Positions 1 through 9,848 are shown, numbered from the stretch's first letter. The stretch: DNA of 64,000 nt from Sediminibacillus albus (GCF_900101125.1 NZ_FNFL01000007.1:120833-184832), one strand, 5' to 3'. The notes: generated from the sequence alone by a model not told the origin. Numbers and translations are program-made.

Positions 1-822
1 GTTGTGGTAGGGTCTGGTTCCACTGTAGGTAATCAAATGATGGAAGACAGCCGCATTCAGTTGTACACTTTCACTGGCAGTGCCAAAATAGGTTTGAAAC
101 TAAAGCAGACAACAGGGTTGAAAAAGCTGATTCTTGAACTTGGCAATAACTCACCCGTAATCGTCGATAAAGAGGCTGATGTCGAGCAGGCAGCAAACAA
201 TATTGCCCAGAAAGGCTTTGCTTTTGCAGGACAGGTATGCATATCGGTTCAAAGAGTTTATGTACATGAAGCGGTCAAAGACGAGTTTCAGAAACAGCTG
301 TTGCAAGCCATTAAAGAATTGAAAGTCGGCGATCCGAATGACCCAGAAACGGACGTAGGGCCAATGATAGATGAACAGGAAGCAAGGAGAGCAGAAGATT
401 GGGTCAAAGAAGCTGTAGATAATGGAGCCGAGCTGCTGCTGGGTGGAAACCGCCAAGGCCCGGTCTTTCAACCGACAGTTGTCACCAATGTAAAAAATGA
501 TATGAGGGTTGTTTGTGAAGAAATCTTTGCGCCGGTTATCAGCTTACTTGATTATCAGGACCTGGATGAGTGTATCGATCAAGTCAACCAATCTCCATAC
601 GGACTGCAAGGAGGGATTTTCACAAAGAACTTAGACACGGCTTTTTATGCTGCCAGAAAAGTGCAGGTTGGCGGATTCATGATCAATGATTCTTCCCAGT
701 ATCGTGTCGATTTGATGCCATATGGCGGAGTCAAAGACAGCGGATCAGGCAAGGAAGGGCCAAAGTATTCAATTGCTGAAATGACAGAGGAGCGCCTGGT
801 TGTATTAAATTTAAAGGATTAA
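1..822 (+). CDS. NAD(P)-dependent aldehyde dehydrogenase, C-terminal part (5' end outside window)
   Basis: This is the C-terminal 273 residues of an aldehyde dehydrogenase; the reading frame is open at base 1, so the N-terminal cofactor-binding half lies upstream. The enzyme family oxidises aldehydes to acids with NAD(P)+ in the cytoplasm. The general-base Glu (ELGNNSP, about residue 46 of the fragment) and the nucleophile Cys (GQVCIS, about residue 80, codon at 238-240) are both present. Their spacing of 34 residues is the family norm. The C-terminal PYGGVKDSGSGKEGP block is also typical. It resembles the lactaldehyde/phosphonoacetaldehyde-type branch, but the substrate cannot be named. No clear terminator follows before the repeat region. 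Confidence 0.93.
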   Translation, partial: VVVGSGSTVGNQMMEDSRIQLYTFTGSAKIGLKLKQTTGLKKLILELGNNSPVIVDKEADVEQAANNIAQKGFAFAGQVCISVQRVYVHEAVKDEFQKQLLQAIKELKVGDPNDPETDVGPMIDEQEARRAEDWVKEAVDNGAELLLGGNRQGPVFQPTVVTNVKNDMRVVCEEIFAPVISLLDYQDLDECIDQVNQSPYGLQGGIFTKNLDTAFYAARKVQVGGFMINDSSQYRVDLMPYGGVKDSGSGKEGPKYSIAEMTEERLVVLNLKD

Positions 823-904
823 TCTGGCGGTTTGGCCGTTTACTGCCTAGCCTGTGAAAAGGAATGAACCAATTACTGATACAATATAGTTATGAAGAGA
901 CGGG

Positions 905-1415
905 AAGATCAACGGTGGATATAAATGGCGATGTAACTGCAGGTGATTTCTTTAAATTACCGGATAAGCACTAGTACTGCGCAATCTTGAGTAAATCAGA
1001 AGCGTTTAGGGTCTGCTGAAAACAGAACGCAGACTTTCAGTGGAGGAAATCCACGGAGACTACTACGGGAGGGAAGGCCTCGGTGAGACCCCACAGAGCG
1101 CAAGCTCGAGGAGGCTCACCAGCCGCCCGCGGAAAGCGTAGTGTATTTCCGCAGCGGTCGTCCCGCAAGGTAGTAAGAACAGCCGTATCAGCGCAGGCAG
1201 AATACGTTGACTCCAGTGAAAACAGGACGAGGCTGAGACCGTGCCCACGGGAAAGCGGAGTATGCTGTCGGCGCAAGTTTAAGCACCCAACTTTGTTAAA
1301 AAGGAAAAAGGTTGTCACTGTGTTCGCAGGTTATCTTAAACATGAGAAAAAATCGAACGAGTTCGAATCCTAAGGATTTGGCACCATCGTTCGATTTTCA
1401 CTTTGGCCACCATAC
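905..1415 (+). repeat. Composite intergenic repeat, copy A
   Basis: This copy fills most of the 822-1431 gap. The weakly conserved left flank (905-1010) shares short blocks with copy D. The GC-rich core (about 1014-1180) is nearly identical to copy D and to the reverse complement of copy B. The right flank (about 1265-1415) ends in a 12-bp perfect hairpin (1349-1360 with 1387-1398) and the conserved CTTTGGCCAC block. No credible protein is encoded: the reading frames through the core differ between copies. The terminal hairpin lies 33 bp beyond the stop codon of the minus-strand MATE gene and could serve as its terminator. Confidence 0.8.
1349..1398. terminator. Hairpin at the end of repeat copy A
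   Basis: AAAATCGAACGA (1349-1360) pairs perfectly with TCGTTCGATTTT (1387-1398), and an inner TTCGAA block extends the structure in other copies. It has A-rich and T-rich arms and so can act in both directions. It sits just past the 3' end of the MATE gene. Confidence 0.55.
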
Positions 1416-1430
1416 TCCCAACTTCTTCTG

Positions 1431-2795
1431 TTAGTAATCCGGCTGTTTGTTTTGGGTAAGTGTCCGTTGCAGATAAAGAAGCCTGCCGAATAAAGTGATT
1501 GCACCCGCACTTAATCCGATAATGATTCCCATCCAGTAGCCAAACGGGCCGAAGCTTGTGTAGTGGGCAAGCAGCCAGCCGCTGGGCAGGCCAATTAGCC
1601 AGTAGGAAACCAAAGCCATAATTAATGTGATGTTGACATCTTTATAGCCGCGCAGAGCACCTTGCAGGGGAGCGCCGACAGCATCAGCAAATTGGAAGAA
1701 TATCGCATAAAAAATAAATTGCTTAGTCAGCTCAATAACAGCTGGATTGTCATTGTATAACCTCGCCACAGTATCATCGAGCGTATATAAAATAAGCCCC
1801 GCCAGAAAAGAAACGGCAATACCGCAGCTAATGCCGATATACGAATACACTTTGGCATCCTTGGTCCGGCCGCCGCCAACTTCATAGCCGACGGCAATCG
1901 TCAATGCCATTGCAATACTTAATGGAATCATGTATAAATAGGAAGCAAAATTGATAGCTGCTTGATGCGCAGCGATTGTTTCTGTATTATAAACGCTCAT
2001 TAACAGTGTGACTGCAGCAAAAATGCTTGTTTCAAAAAAGATTGCAAACCCAATTGGAACTCCGATGCGCAATTGTTCGATCCAGGCAGCCAGTGAAGGC
2101 TTTTTCCAACTGGTGAATACGCCAAATGTGCGGAAAGGGCTATATTTGTGCACAATCCAAAGGGAAATGGCACAAGAAATCCAGTAGGTCAATGATGAAG
2201 CAATCCCTGCCCCAATGCCGCCTAATGCAGGTATGCCGAACTTTCCAAATATAAATAGATAGTTAAACAGAATGTTCAATGGCAGTGAGATCAAAATGAT
2301 CACCATGGAAGTCCGGGTTTGTCCCAGTGCATCAATGAAACAACGGAGCAGATTAAATAGGAACAAAGGGATGATGCCTGATCCTAATGCTGCTAAATAA
2401 TATTTGGCTACCCGGCGAACCTCGGGGTCCAAGTCCATTTGGTTTAATATAGGGTCGACAGCAAAAAGGCCGATAATAGTGACGATTATCGCTAAAACAA
2501 TCGATAAGTATATGCCCTGGCGAACGATTTCCGGAACTTCTTTATTTTTGTTAGCACCTATTAATTGAGAGACAATAGGTGATAATGCAAGCAATATACC
2601 ATTAATCCCAGTAAAAATAGGCACCCAGAGATTGGAACCGATGGCAACGCCAGCCAAGTCCTCTGTTCCGAACCGGCCGGACATGACCGTATCAAAAAAA
2701 TTCATGGCATATAAGCTTAACTGAGTTACTAAAATGGGAATGAGCATCAGCAGGAATAGTTTTATTTTCTGTTGCAAGGTTTGTGTGCGATACAT
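1431..2795 (-). CDS. MATE family multidrug/Na+ antiporter
   Basis: A 454-residue integral membrane protein of the MATE (multi antimicrobial extrusion) family, which expels cationic drugs or metabolites in exchange for Na+ or H+. Around 12 hydrophobic segments are visible, arranged as two similar halves. Typical elements include the N-terminal PILVTQLSLYAMNFFDTVMSG region and the FQFADAVGAPLQGALRG motif near residue 370 (the second-half MATE signature). Length is normal for the family. The ATG is preceded by an AAGGAAG site. It stands alone, convergent with repeat copy A and divergent from the murG-type gene. Confidence 0.95.
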   Translation of the reverse strand: MYRTQTLQQKIKLFLLMLIPILVTQLSLYAMNFFDTVMSGRFGTEDLAGVAIGSNLWVPIFTGINGILLALSPIVSQLIGANKNKEVPEIVRQGIYLSIVLAIIVTIIGLFAVDPILNQMDLDPEVRRVAKYYLAALGSGIIPLFLFNLLRCFIDALGQTRTSMVIILISLPLNILFNYLFIFGKFGIPALGGIGAGIASSLTYWISCAISLWIVHKYSPFRTFGVFTSWKKPSLAAWIEQLRIGVPIGFAIFFETSIFAAVTLLMSVYNTETIAAHQAAINFASYLYMIPLSIAMALTIAVGYEVGGGRTKDAKVYSYIGISCGIAVSFLAGLILYTLDDTVARLYNDNPAVIELTKQFIFYAIFFQFADAVGAPLQGALRGYKDVNITLIMALVSYWLIGLPSGWLLAHYTSFGPFGYWMGIIIGLSAGAITLFGRLLYLQRTLTQNKQPDY

Positions 2796-2922
2796 ACAAC
2801 TCTTCCTTTTTAGGTGGATTTCTATTAGGATAGAGAGGATTATAGCACATTACCATTAATTTATATAGATGAGATCATTAGCATATAAACCGAAATTTTT
2901 AAAAAGAGAGAGGAAGCATTTT

Positions 2923-4011
2923 ATGAGTGACAAACGCATTTTGTTTACAGGAGGAGGTACGGCAGGGCACGTAATTGTTAACCTTGCCGTTATCCCTTAT
3001 TTTCAACAAGAAGGCTGGAAAATTGATTATATTGGTTCTAAGGATGGCATTGAAAAGGAGCTAATCAGCCGTTTAAATGATGTCGAATACCACTCGATAT
3101 CGACAGGGAAGCTGCGCCGTTACTTTTCAAAAGAAAATTTTAAAGATCCATTCAAAGTACTGAACGGGACACTGCAGGCTTACCGGATTATTGGCAGGAA
3201 TAAGCCCTCAGTAATTTTTTCCAAGGGCGGGTTTGTCTCTGTACCAGTGTTAGCAGCCGCCTGGCTGAGAAGAATACCTGCAGTTATCCATGAATCTGAT
3301 TATACCCCTGGGCTTGCCAATAAACTAGCTATCCCTTTTGCTAAAAAAGTCTTGACGACATTTCCAGAAACAATTCAGCACCTGCCGGAAAAGAAGGCCG
3401 AATGGATTGGTGCGGTTGTCAGAGAAGAGCTGTTTTCCGGAAAAAAGGAAAAAGGATTGGCTATCGCCAATTTTGATAATAGCAAGCCTGTCCTACTGAT
3501 AATGGGAGGAAGCGGCGGCTCTGCTAAAATAAACCAGGCTGTCCGCAGTCAATTGGATATCCTGCTTGAGGAGTATCATATTATCCATATTTGTGGGAAG
3601 AACAATGTAGATAGCTCGATTAAGAAACAGGGCTACAGTCAATTTGAATACGTCAATGAGGAACTAAGCGATTTATTTGCCGCTACCGATTTTGTTTTAT
3701 CCCGGGCAGGCTCCAATGCCATTTTTGAATTTCTCGCGTTAAGGAAACCAATGCTGTTAATCCCGCTTTCACGAAACGCAAGCAGAGGCGACCAAATCCT
3801 CAATGCAAAGTCTTTTCAAAAACAAGGCTATGCGCAAATGGTGGAAGAGGAAGAGCTGACCGATGAACGATTAGTGAGTGAACTGAAGAATTTGAAAGAA
3901 AACAAAAACGAAATGCTAAAGCATATGCGGAAGTACGAAAGCCGCGAAGCGAAACAACAAGTAATCAATACTATAAAACTAGCCTGTAAATCCATCAATA
4001 AAAATCATTAA
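2923..4011 (+). CDS. murG: MurG-type UDP-GlcNAc:undecaprenyl-PP-MurNAc-pentapeptide GlcNAc transferase
   Basis: A 362-residue GT28 (GT-B fold) glycosyltransferase that adds GlcNAc to lipid I to make lipid II at the inner face of the membrane. The N-terminal glycine-rich loop [12 protein letters not shown] (residues 5-16) binds the lipid/phosphate, and a second GGSGG loop and the [11 protein letters not shown] donor-site motif follow in the C-terminal half. The start at 2923 is chosen because AGAGAGGAAG lies just upstream and the protein then begins [11 protein letters not shown]; the frame is open further upstream. It is not in a division/cell-wall cluster. In memory it is closest to the second MurG found in the B. 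cereus group, so this may be a paralogue of a canonical murG elsewhere. Confidence 0.9.
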   Translation: MSDKRILFTGGGTAGHVIVNLAVIPYFQQEGWKIDYIGSKDGIEKELISRLNDVEYHSISTGKLRRYFSKENFKDPFKVLNGTLQAYRIIGRNKPSVIFSKGGFVSVPVLAAAWLRRIPAVIHESDYTPGLANKLAIPFAKKVLTTFPETIQHLPEKKAEWIGAVVREELFSGKKEKGLAIANFDNSKPVLLIMGGSGGSAKINQAVRSQLDILLEEYHIIHICGKNNVDSSIKKQGYSQFEYVNEELSDLFAATDFVLSRAGSNAIFEFLALRKPMLLIPLSRNASRGDQILNAKSFQKQGYAQMVEEEELTDERLVSELKNLKENKNEMLKHMRKYESREAKQQVINTIKLACKSINKNH

Positions 4012-4068
4012 AAAACAGGGGCTGTTTCCGGTAGTTAACTAAAATTACCTGTGGACAGTCCCTGTTTT
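4012..4068. terminator. Bidirectional terminator between murG and the MMPL gene
   Basis: AAAACAGGG with CTGT (4012-4025) pairs with ACAG and CCCTGTTTT (4055-4068), leaving a long loop. A-rich and T-rich tracts flank it on both sides, which suits two convergent genes. Confidence 0.8.
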
Positions 4069-4078
4069 ATTTTTGGCT

Positions 4079-7000
4079 TTAATTGTCGGTTTCTTTGCGG
4101 TGGAATGGCCACCAATTGGCCTTATTAAACAGCCGTACCATGACTGGAATAAACAGCGGCAGCATAATGAACGCATATAAGAATAATCCGGTTAATACAA
4201 CGGTAGCAATTTGTAACAGCGACAAAACACCAGCAGGCATCATCGCCCCAAATGTACCGCCAAGAATGACAGCTGCGGAAATTATAACTGTTCCCATGTT
4301 TTTCATTGCTGATAACAGCGCATCCTTAACGGGCAAGCTATGGTTTTCATTAAATCGATCCATTAAGAAAATGCTGTAGTCGATCCCTAATGCAACTAAA
4401 ATAACAAAAGCAAAGAACGGAACCGCCCAGCTGATTCCTTCATAACCCATGATGTTGACAAAGATAATTTCGCCTACTCCCATCGAGGTGTAATACGTTA
4501 AAATCAATGAACCTATCAGATAAATCGGCATGATCAGGGACCGCAGGAGAAGGATAAGGATAATAAATATCCCGGCAAGCATGTAAATGACTGTTCTGGA
4601 ATAATCCTGGTCAGATATTTCTTGTAAATCATTATTCGTACTGCTTATGCCGGCAATAGCAGTATCAGCATTCTCAAATATAGTTCCTGCCTTAGCGCCG
4701 TTCACCGTCTTTTCTATATCGTTGATAAAGTTAACCGATTCGGTGGCATACGGACTATCGGAAAGGACAACCTCGAAAGTAGTGACCGTTTTGCTATCCG
4801 ATAGATAAGGTTTTATGCCTTCTTGAAAATCTTCATTCTCAACAGCTTCTTCCGGGATATTCACCGTCGGCTGTTGTGTGGCAGTAGAAAATTCATCCAA
4901 GTAGGACTGCACTTCGGAAAGCCCATCAGAAATTTGAACCAGGCCACCTGCTCCTTCATGTAGTCCGCTGGAAAGCTCAGATAGCTGTCCTTGCATGTCG
5001 CTGAAGGCGTCTTTTAGTTCTTCCTGGCCACCATAGATTTGGGTTAACCCATCTTGTAGGCTTGGAATCCCATTAACTACCTGTTGTTGACCAGCAGCAG
5101 CTTGATTCAGCCCATTTTGCAAATCATCGGTTCCACTGATAAGCTGTGCGATTCCATCAGATAGCTGGGATTGCGCATCAATCGTACTATTTAACCCTGA
5201 GTTTGCTTCCTGTAAACCTGAAAGCACTTGTGCTTCCAGTGTATCGTTTAGACCGGATAAGCCTGGCTGGTTACTTGTGCCATTGACGACAGCCGCAAGC
5301 TGGCCTTTCGCTGTTTGGAAATCCTGGTCACTGGAAAGTGCCGGGTTGTTTTGTTCAGCCCGATTAAAGCCTTGCAGCGAGCTGCCAAGAATTTGCTCCA
5401 TTGATTGATATCCTTGGACTAAAGAGGTTATTCCTTGTTCAAGCCCCTGGTATCCTTCGAGAAGATCCCGGTTTCCTTGAATTGTCTGCTGCAGGTTGGC
5501 CTGAATGGTTTCCAAGTTATTTCGGATTTCTCCTGCGCCCTTAGCACCAGAAGCAATTCCTGATTGTATTTCTGATAAAGCTGTCTGCATTTCTCCAATT
5601 CCATCATTAGCTTCCTGAGTGCCTGCCATCAATTGATCGACACCAGACGCAGCTTCTTCTAATTGTGGCTGTGATGCCTCAAGCTGACTGGCAGCATCTG
5701 CAAAGCCGGTTTGGATTTCGTCAATGCCGTTTGTGCTCTCCCCGATACCGTCGCTTAATTGTTCGGTTTGGCTGTCTACAGTGAAATCTTCAATCACCTC
5801 GCCGGCAGGTCTTGTAGCGCTTCGTACTTGGTCGACACCTTCCAAGGCAGCAATCTGTTGGGAAATGAGTTCGATTTCCTGATAGTCCTCAGGCGACTCG
5901 ATTTTCTTGTCAGATTCCAATACAACGGTTGCCGGCATCGCCTGCCCAGGTCCGACAGAGTCAGCAATCCAATTAAAGGCTTTAACAGACCCGTAATCAT
6001 CTCCGATTTCCTCCAGAGAGTTATAGGATTTTTGTCCGTTATAAGCAATAATACTAGGGATTGCGACTACAAGGACAATAATCATAGCGATGAGTGGACG
6101 TGTCCAGGCAAAGGTTCCGACACTTCCCCAAAGTTTACTTTCCTTATGGGAGACATTTTTATCAAACGGCCAAAACAGTTTTTTGCCGAGTACAACAAGA
6201 AAGAACGGGACTAAGGTAGCTAAAGCAAGTAATACGACAGCAACTCCCACAGCAACGGCCACAGCCGACTGGTACAACGAAAAAGTCGAAAATCCAATCG
6301 TCGAGAAGCCGATCAAGACAGCCAAGCCTGCGAAAAAGATCGTTTTGCCAGCTGCTTTGTAGGTTGCCAGTACGGCTTCTTTCGTAGTTTCATAGTTCGC
6401 TAGTTCTTCTTTGAATCTGCTGATCAGTAAAATACAGTAATCTGTCCCGATTCCAAACATGACAGCTACCATGAAAATTTGCGTAAAGGTTGATAACGGA
6501 AAATCAGCCGTATCGGCCAAAATCGATACAATGCCTTGTGCTGCCAAATAACTAATGCCCACTGTCAGCAGTGGAATGAATGGAGCAACGAGTGACCGGA
6601 AGACTAAAAAGAGAATAATGAGAATAATGGCCACTGTAATATATTCTGTTTTTTTCAAGCCTTCTTCAGAATTGACTAGTATATCTTGGGAAATGTATTC
6701 TTCTCCAGTTAATAAATGGTCAACATCGATTGAGGCAGTTGCTTCATATAATACGTCGCGTGATTGATCGATATCCCTGTCTGCGAGAGAAACGGTCATC
6801 GGTACCATGATCGTCGTGCCATCCTCGGAAACAACTTGCTCCTCAATCCTTTCGTCATCCCTGAAGGATAAGACATTAGAGATGCCCAGATCCTCCTGGT
6901 TTGACTGCAAGCGGTCTATTCCTTCGGCAATATCGTCTTTTTGGCTGGCTGTCAGGCTTTTTTCTTCATGGAATACCATGACAGCACTTGTAGTATTTTC

Positions 7001-7186
7001 AGCATCATCATTGGACATCTGCTCCAGCAGTTCACTAGCTCTCGTAGAAGAATAGCCTTCAGGAACGCCGATTTGCCCTTTGTCCCTGACCAACTCCTGT
7101 AAATTAGGAGATAATAATAGTAATGCAGCTGCCGCAGCAATCCAAATAACGAATATTACCCACCGAAACTGAATGATTTTTCGCAT
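4079..7186 (-). CDS. MMPL/RND superfamily exporter (YdgH-like)
   Basis: A 1035-residue membrane exporter with two MMPL domains. Each has one N-terminal helix, a large outside domain and a bundle of helices, with the functional motifs GTDYCILLISR in the first half and GIDYSIFLMDR in the second. Residues of about 480-800 form a long outside segment rich in periodic Leu/Gly/Gln heptad-like repeats (GIGEMQTALSEIQSG type), similar to YhgE/Pip-like regions. B. subtilis YdgH (885 residues) sits with the MarR regulator YdgG in the same arrangement. An AAGGAG site precedes the ATG. Cargo is unknown; drugs or lipids are family possibilities. It is 19 bp downstream of its MarR-family neighbour and probably co-transcribed. 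Confidence 0.92.
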   Translation of the reverse strand: MRKIIQFRWVIFVIWIAAAAALLLLSPNLQELVRDKGQIGVPEGYSSTRASELLEQMSNDDAENTTSAVMVFHEEKSLTASQKDDIAEGIDRLQSNQEDLGISNVLSFRDDERIEEQVVSEDGTTIMVPMTVSLADRDIDQSRDVLYEATASIDVDHLLTGEEYISQDILVNSEEGLKKTEYITVAIILIILFLVFRSLVAPFIPLLTVGISYLAAQGIVSILADTADFPLSTFTQIFMVAVMFGIGTDYCILLISRFKEELANYETTKEAVLATYKAAGKTIFFAGLAVLIGFSTIGFSTFSLYQSAVAVAVGVAVVLLALATLVPFFLVVLGKKLFWPFDKNVSHKESKLWGSVGTFAWTRPLIAMIIVLVVAIPSIIAYNGQKSYNSLEEIGDDYGSVKAFNWIADSVGPGQAMPATVVLESDKKIESPEDYQEIELISQQIAALEGVDQVRSATRPAGEVIEDFTVDSQTEQLSDGIGESTNGIDEIQTGFADAASQLEASQPQLEEAASGVDQLMAGTQEANDGIGEMQTALSEIQSGIASGAKGAGEIRNNLETIQANLQQTIQGNRDLLEGYQGLEQGITSLVQGYQSMEQILGSSLQGFNRAEQNNPALSSDQDFQTAKGQLAAVVNGTSNQPGLSGLNDTLEAQVLSGLQEANSGLNSTIDAQSQLSDGIAQLISGTDDLQNGLNQAAAGQQQVVNGIPSLQDGLTQIYGGQEELKDAFSDMQGQLSELSSGLHEGAGGLVQISDGLSEVQSYLDEFSTATQQPTVNIPEEAVENEDFQEGIKPYLSDSKTVTTFEVVLSDSPYATESVNFINDIEKTVNGAKAGTIFENADTAIAGISSTNNDLQEISDQDYSRTVIYMLAGIFIILILLLRSLIMPIYLIGSLILTYYTSMGVGEIIFVNIMGYEGISWAVPFFAFVILVALGIDYSIFLMDRFNENHSLPVKDALLSAMKNMGTVIISAAVILGGTFGAMMPAGVLSLLQIATVVLTGLFLYAFIMLPLFIPVMVRLFNKANWWPFHRKETDN

Positions 7187-7205
7187 GATTGTAGCTCCTT
7201 TTATG

Positions 7206-7646
7206 TTAATGTTTCCTAAGTATGCTGACTAATTTTTCAAGAGATTGAACAAATCTCTCAATTTCCTGTTCACTGAATTCGGAAAGAATTTCGCCGAGCA
7301 CCTCGTAAAGCCTTTGTGTCCCTTCAGCCATGGTTTCTTCCCCTGTTGGCGTTAAACTCAAGTAAACGATTCTCCGATCCTCTTCATCCCGCTGCCGGTC
7401 GATTAATCCTCGCTCTACCATTCGATTAATTTGCGCAGTCACAGCACTTTTACCGATAGCAAATTCATGGGCGATATCTGAGCTTGTGCATGGCTGTTTT
7501 TTTTGCACATAACGTAACGTCGCGAACTGATCAGATGTTAATTCCTGATGCACCTGTTCATTCATAAGTATATTAACCCTTCGATTTACTTCATTCATTG
7601 CAGAGGTATAAATATCGATTAATTCATTTAGCTCTTTGGCTTGCAT
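7206..7646 (-). CDS. MarR family transcriptional regulator (YdgG-like)
   Basis: A 146-residue winged helix-turn-helix regulator. The recognition-helix region (TSSDIAHEFAIGKSAVTAQINRMVERGLIDR) and the wing with the DEEDRRIVYLSLTPTG motif match the MarR family. The start is placed at 7646 because AAAGGAAG stands 7 bp in front of that ATG; two earlier in-frame ATGs (7691 and 7664) lack such a site. It is first in an operon with the MMPL exporter and probably represses both genes, as in the ydgG-ydgH pair of B. subtilis. The inducing ligand cannot be inferred. Confidence 0.93.
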   Translation of the reverse strand: MQAKELNELIDIYTSAMNEVNRRVNILMNEQVHQELTSDQFATLRYVQKKQPCTSSDIAHEFAIGKSAVTAQINRMVERGLIDRQRDEEDRRIVYLSLTPTGEETMAEGTQRLYEVLGEILSEFSEQEIERFVQSLEKLVSILRKH

Positions 7647-7846
7647 CTCTTTGCTTCCTTTCATGTTTGTTTCATAAGTGAATAGTTTCATTATTGAACT
7701 ATATTAAGTTACCATGTTGCCTGTTAAAAAGCAACAGGACGTCAAAAATAACATGTTCAACGTTTAGTCATTTATTAGAAGGTTACAGGACAAGCAGCAA
7801 GAGAATTAGTTATAATGGAAAAAAACAAAAAAAGAGGGACCTAATA

Positions 7847-8176
7847 ATGAAACAATTAACTTGCCGCTACTGTGGAAAAACCATTCAAAAACGAGATCAA
7901 CTTATCACCGCATCCAATTGGCTTCGCGTCAGGCCTTATCATTATGTTTGTTTTTCGGAAGTTGAAAAAGAGGCATCGACCATTTACAACAATTGGACAC
8001 CAGTCAATGTTGCAGCGGCCAATATCACCTCGCTAATTATGGCTGTTCTTGCAGGCTGGCTGCTTTTTGTGGATACCTGGGGGCTTATCGGAGATTTGAT
8101 AGGGGCACTGGCTTTTTATAGGGTACTTATCCGTCTATTTTCGTATTTCTTCATAGAAATAAATGTGCCAAAGTAA
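7847..8176 (+). CDS. Small zinc-ribbon membrane protein, unknown function
   Basis: A 109-residue protein that I do not recognise as a named family. It begins with a CRYCGK treble-clef/zinc-ribbon knuckle (residues 5-10) and a second lone Cys in HYVCFSE near residue 35. Two hydrophobic segments follow (about residues 60-78 and 82-100), so it is probably a membrane protein with a cytoplasmic zinc-binding N terminus. The start at 7847 is chosen over an upstream in-frame ATG because AGAGGGAC precedes it and TATAAT (7811-7816) lies at a suitable distance. It is transcribed alone, divergently from the MarR gene. Confidence 0.75.
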   Translation: MKQLTCRYCGKTIQKRDQLITASNWLRVRPYHYVCFSEVEKEASTIYNNWTPVNVAAANITSLIMAVLAGWLLFVDTWGLIGDLIGALAFYRVLIRLFSYFFIEINVPK

Positions 8177-8749
8177 ACAAAATGAGGTTTGAAACAATAT
8201 AAAACAGGGTAATAAACACTAAAAAATTTTCTGATTTTTTTTCCTTAGCGGCAGAAATAACGAGCAAATGATAATAAACGGCTACAATTAGTGTTTATTT
8301 ATCCTCTAGTGACATTTATCGACATTCTTCGCTAACAACTACTTGTTAGCGTATTTGGATTCATATGGATATTAAGGTAAAATGTAAGATGTTGTCCATT
8401 GACAGCATTTTAATTTTGTGATTTCGGTGTTCATTGATATTGTTGAGCAATACTAGCTCTCATTATTTCTTCTAAACCTCCTGGTGAAACTTTTACATAT
8501 AGCCCTCTAACTATGATCATTCCTTGTGATTAAATAAAAGCGATTAAGCAATAATAATAAATAGCAGTAAAGAAATTGGAAGGATGGCCAATTATTTTTG
8601 CGTGAATTTTTCTCTGTTTCCATCCGTGGCAGCAATCACCAATTAGTTGAAATATTGTTCTTTCTTTGAATTTTCTAACCGTGAAATTAAAATGCTTTTC
8701 ATCTCTAGGTCGAATAAATAAAATTAAACGAAAAAGGGGTAAGAAATTA
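8177..8749. other. 570-bp intergenic region upstream of the betaine importer
   Basis: I see no convincing gene here. It contains a 12-bp perfect inverted repeat (8211-8222 with 8288-8299) and a separate 9-bp perfect dyad with a 4-base spacer (8330-8351). A possible SigA-type promoter is TTGAAT (8666-8671), 16 bp, TAAAAT (8688-8693), about 57 bp before the substrate-binding-protein start. The length and dyads are consistent with a regulated (osmotic or ligand-controlled) promoter region. Confidence 0.5.
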
Positions 8750-9769
8750 ATGAAAAAGTTATTTTTGTTACTGGCTACAGTTTTACTTTTAGTCCTTGCA
8801 GCCTGTGGAGGATCAGACAATTCCGAAGGTGAAAACGGTTCTGAAGGCGGACAAAGCATTGAAACAATTGTCCTTGCTGATGCCGGATGGGATAGTATTC
8901 GATTCCATAACAGTGTTGCTCAAATGATTATTGAAAATGGTTATGATTATAAAACAGAAGTCACACCAGGATCCACCGCAGCTACCCTGCAAGGTCTGCG
9001 TGAAGGCGATATCAATGCTTATATGGAAATTTGGACAGACAACGTAAAAGAAGTATATGAGGAAGCTATCGATGCCGGCGATATTGAAAAAGTATCTACC
9101 AACTTCGATGATAATCAGCAAGGCATTTATGTTCCTACTTATGTTATCGAGGGCGATGAAGAACGCGGCATTGAGCCAATGGCGCCTGACTTAAAAACAG
9201 TGGAGGACTTAAAAAAATATCCAGAAGTGTTTGAAGACCCGGAAGACCCGGGCAGAGGGCGTATTCTTAATGCCCCAAGCGGATGGGCTGTTGCAGAACA
9301 AATAGATGCCAAATTCGAAACCTATGGATTAGATGAAACAATGAATAACTTTATGCCTGGTTCTGATGCGGCAATTGTTACTTCTTTAGCTGACGCTTAT
9401 GAATCAGGGGAAGCTTGGGTAGGATACTACTGGTCTCCAACAGCTGTTACAGCTATGTATGATTTGACACTATTGGAGGAACCAGCGTATGACGAAGAAA
9501 CCTGGAAGGAAACAAGAGGCACTGAATTCCCGCCGAACGATGTAGTAGTAGGTGTTCATAAAGATTTGCCTGAACAAGCTCCGGAAGTCGTTGATTTTCT
9601 AAGTAAGTATGAAACCAGCAGTAAACTTACCGAGGAAGCATTGACTTACATGAACGAAAACGATGCGTCAGCAGATGAAGCAGCTGCCTGGTGGATGAAA
9701 GAGCATGAAGATATCTGGACCGAATGGGTCCCAGAGGATGTAGCAGAAAAAGTGCAGAAAGCCCTTTAA
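8750..9769 (+). CDS. opuAC: Glycine betaine/compatible-solute ABC transporter, substrate-binding lipoprotein (OpuAC-like)
   Basis: A 339-residue lipoprotein that captures a quaternary amine such as glycine betaine outside the cell. It has a lipoprotein signal (MKKLFLLLATVLLLVLAAC, lipid-anchored Cys at residue 19) and then an OpuAC/ProX-type domain beginning IETIVLADAGWDSIRFHN. Trp-rich segments (EIWTDNVK, AWVGYYWSPTAV, AAWWMKEHEDIWTEWV) are consistent with an aromatic cage for a trimethylammonium group. The start at 8750 is supported by AAAAGGGG upstream. The gene order here is binding protein, permease, ATPase, the reverse of B. subtilis opuA, so this may be a paralogue rather than the OpuA orthologue. 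The substrate is inferred. Confidence 0.88.
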   Translation: MKKLFLLLATVLLLVLAACGGSDNSEGENGSEGGQSIETIVLADAGWDSIRFHNSVAQMIIENGYDYKTEVTPGSTAATLQGLREGDINAYMEIWTDNVKEVYEEAIDAGDIEKVSTNFDDNQQGIYVPTYVIEGDEERGIEPMAPDLKTVEDLKKYPEVFEDPEDPGRGRILNAPSGWAVAEQIDAKFETYGLDETMNNFMPGSDAAIVTSLADAYESGEAWVGYYWSPTAVTAMYDLTLLEEPAYDEETWKETRGTEFPPNDVVVGVHKDLPEQAPEVVDFLSKYETSSKLTEEALTYMNENDASADEAAAWWMKEHEDIWTEWVPEDVAEKVQKAL

Positions 9770-9822
9770 ATATAGGGATGGAATGTTTTGAAAAAATGAA
9801 GGCTGTGCATAGCCTTTCCTAT

Positions 9823-9848
9823 AAGTAGCTGGCTTCGGTCAGCTACTT
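9823..9848 (+). terminator. Intercistronic hairpin after opuAC-like gene
   Basis: AAGTAGCTG (9823-9831) pairs perfectly with CAGCTACTT (9840-9848) around an 8-base loop, followed by a weak T-rich stretch. Located between the binding-protein and permease genes, it may act as a partial terminator or as a 3' stabiliser that keeps the binding protein in excess. Confidence 0.55.

Noticed and set aside
1037..1373. Open frames of 90-100 codons inside repeat copy A
   Set aside because: The matching segments of copies B and D do not keep the same frames, and no ribosome binding site is present.
905..1415. Group II intron or insertion sequence in the repeat region
   Set aside because: No reverse transcriptase or transposase frame, no terminal inverted repeats and no target duplications could be seen by eye.
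5759..6362. Plus-strand frames opposite the MMPL exporter
   Set aside because: They are shadows of a clear membrane protein frame on the minus strand, without start signals.
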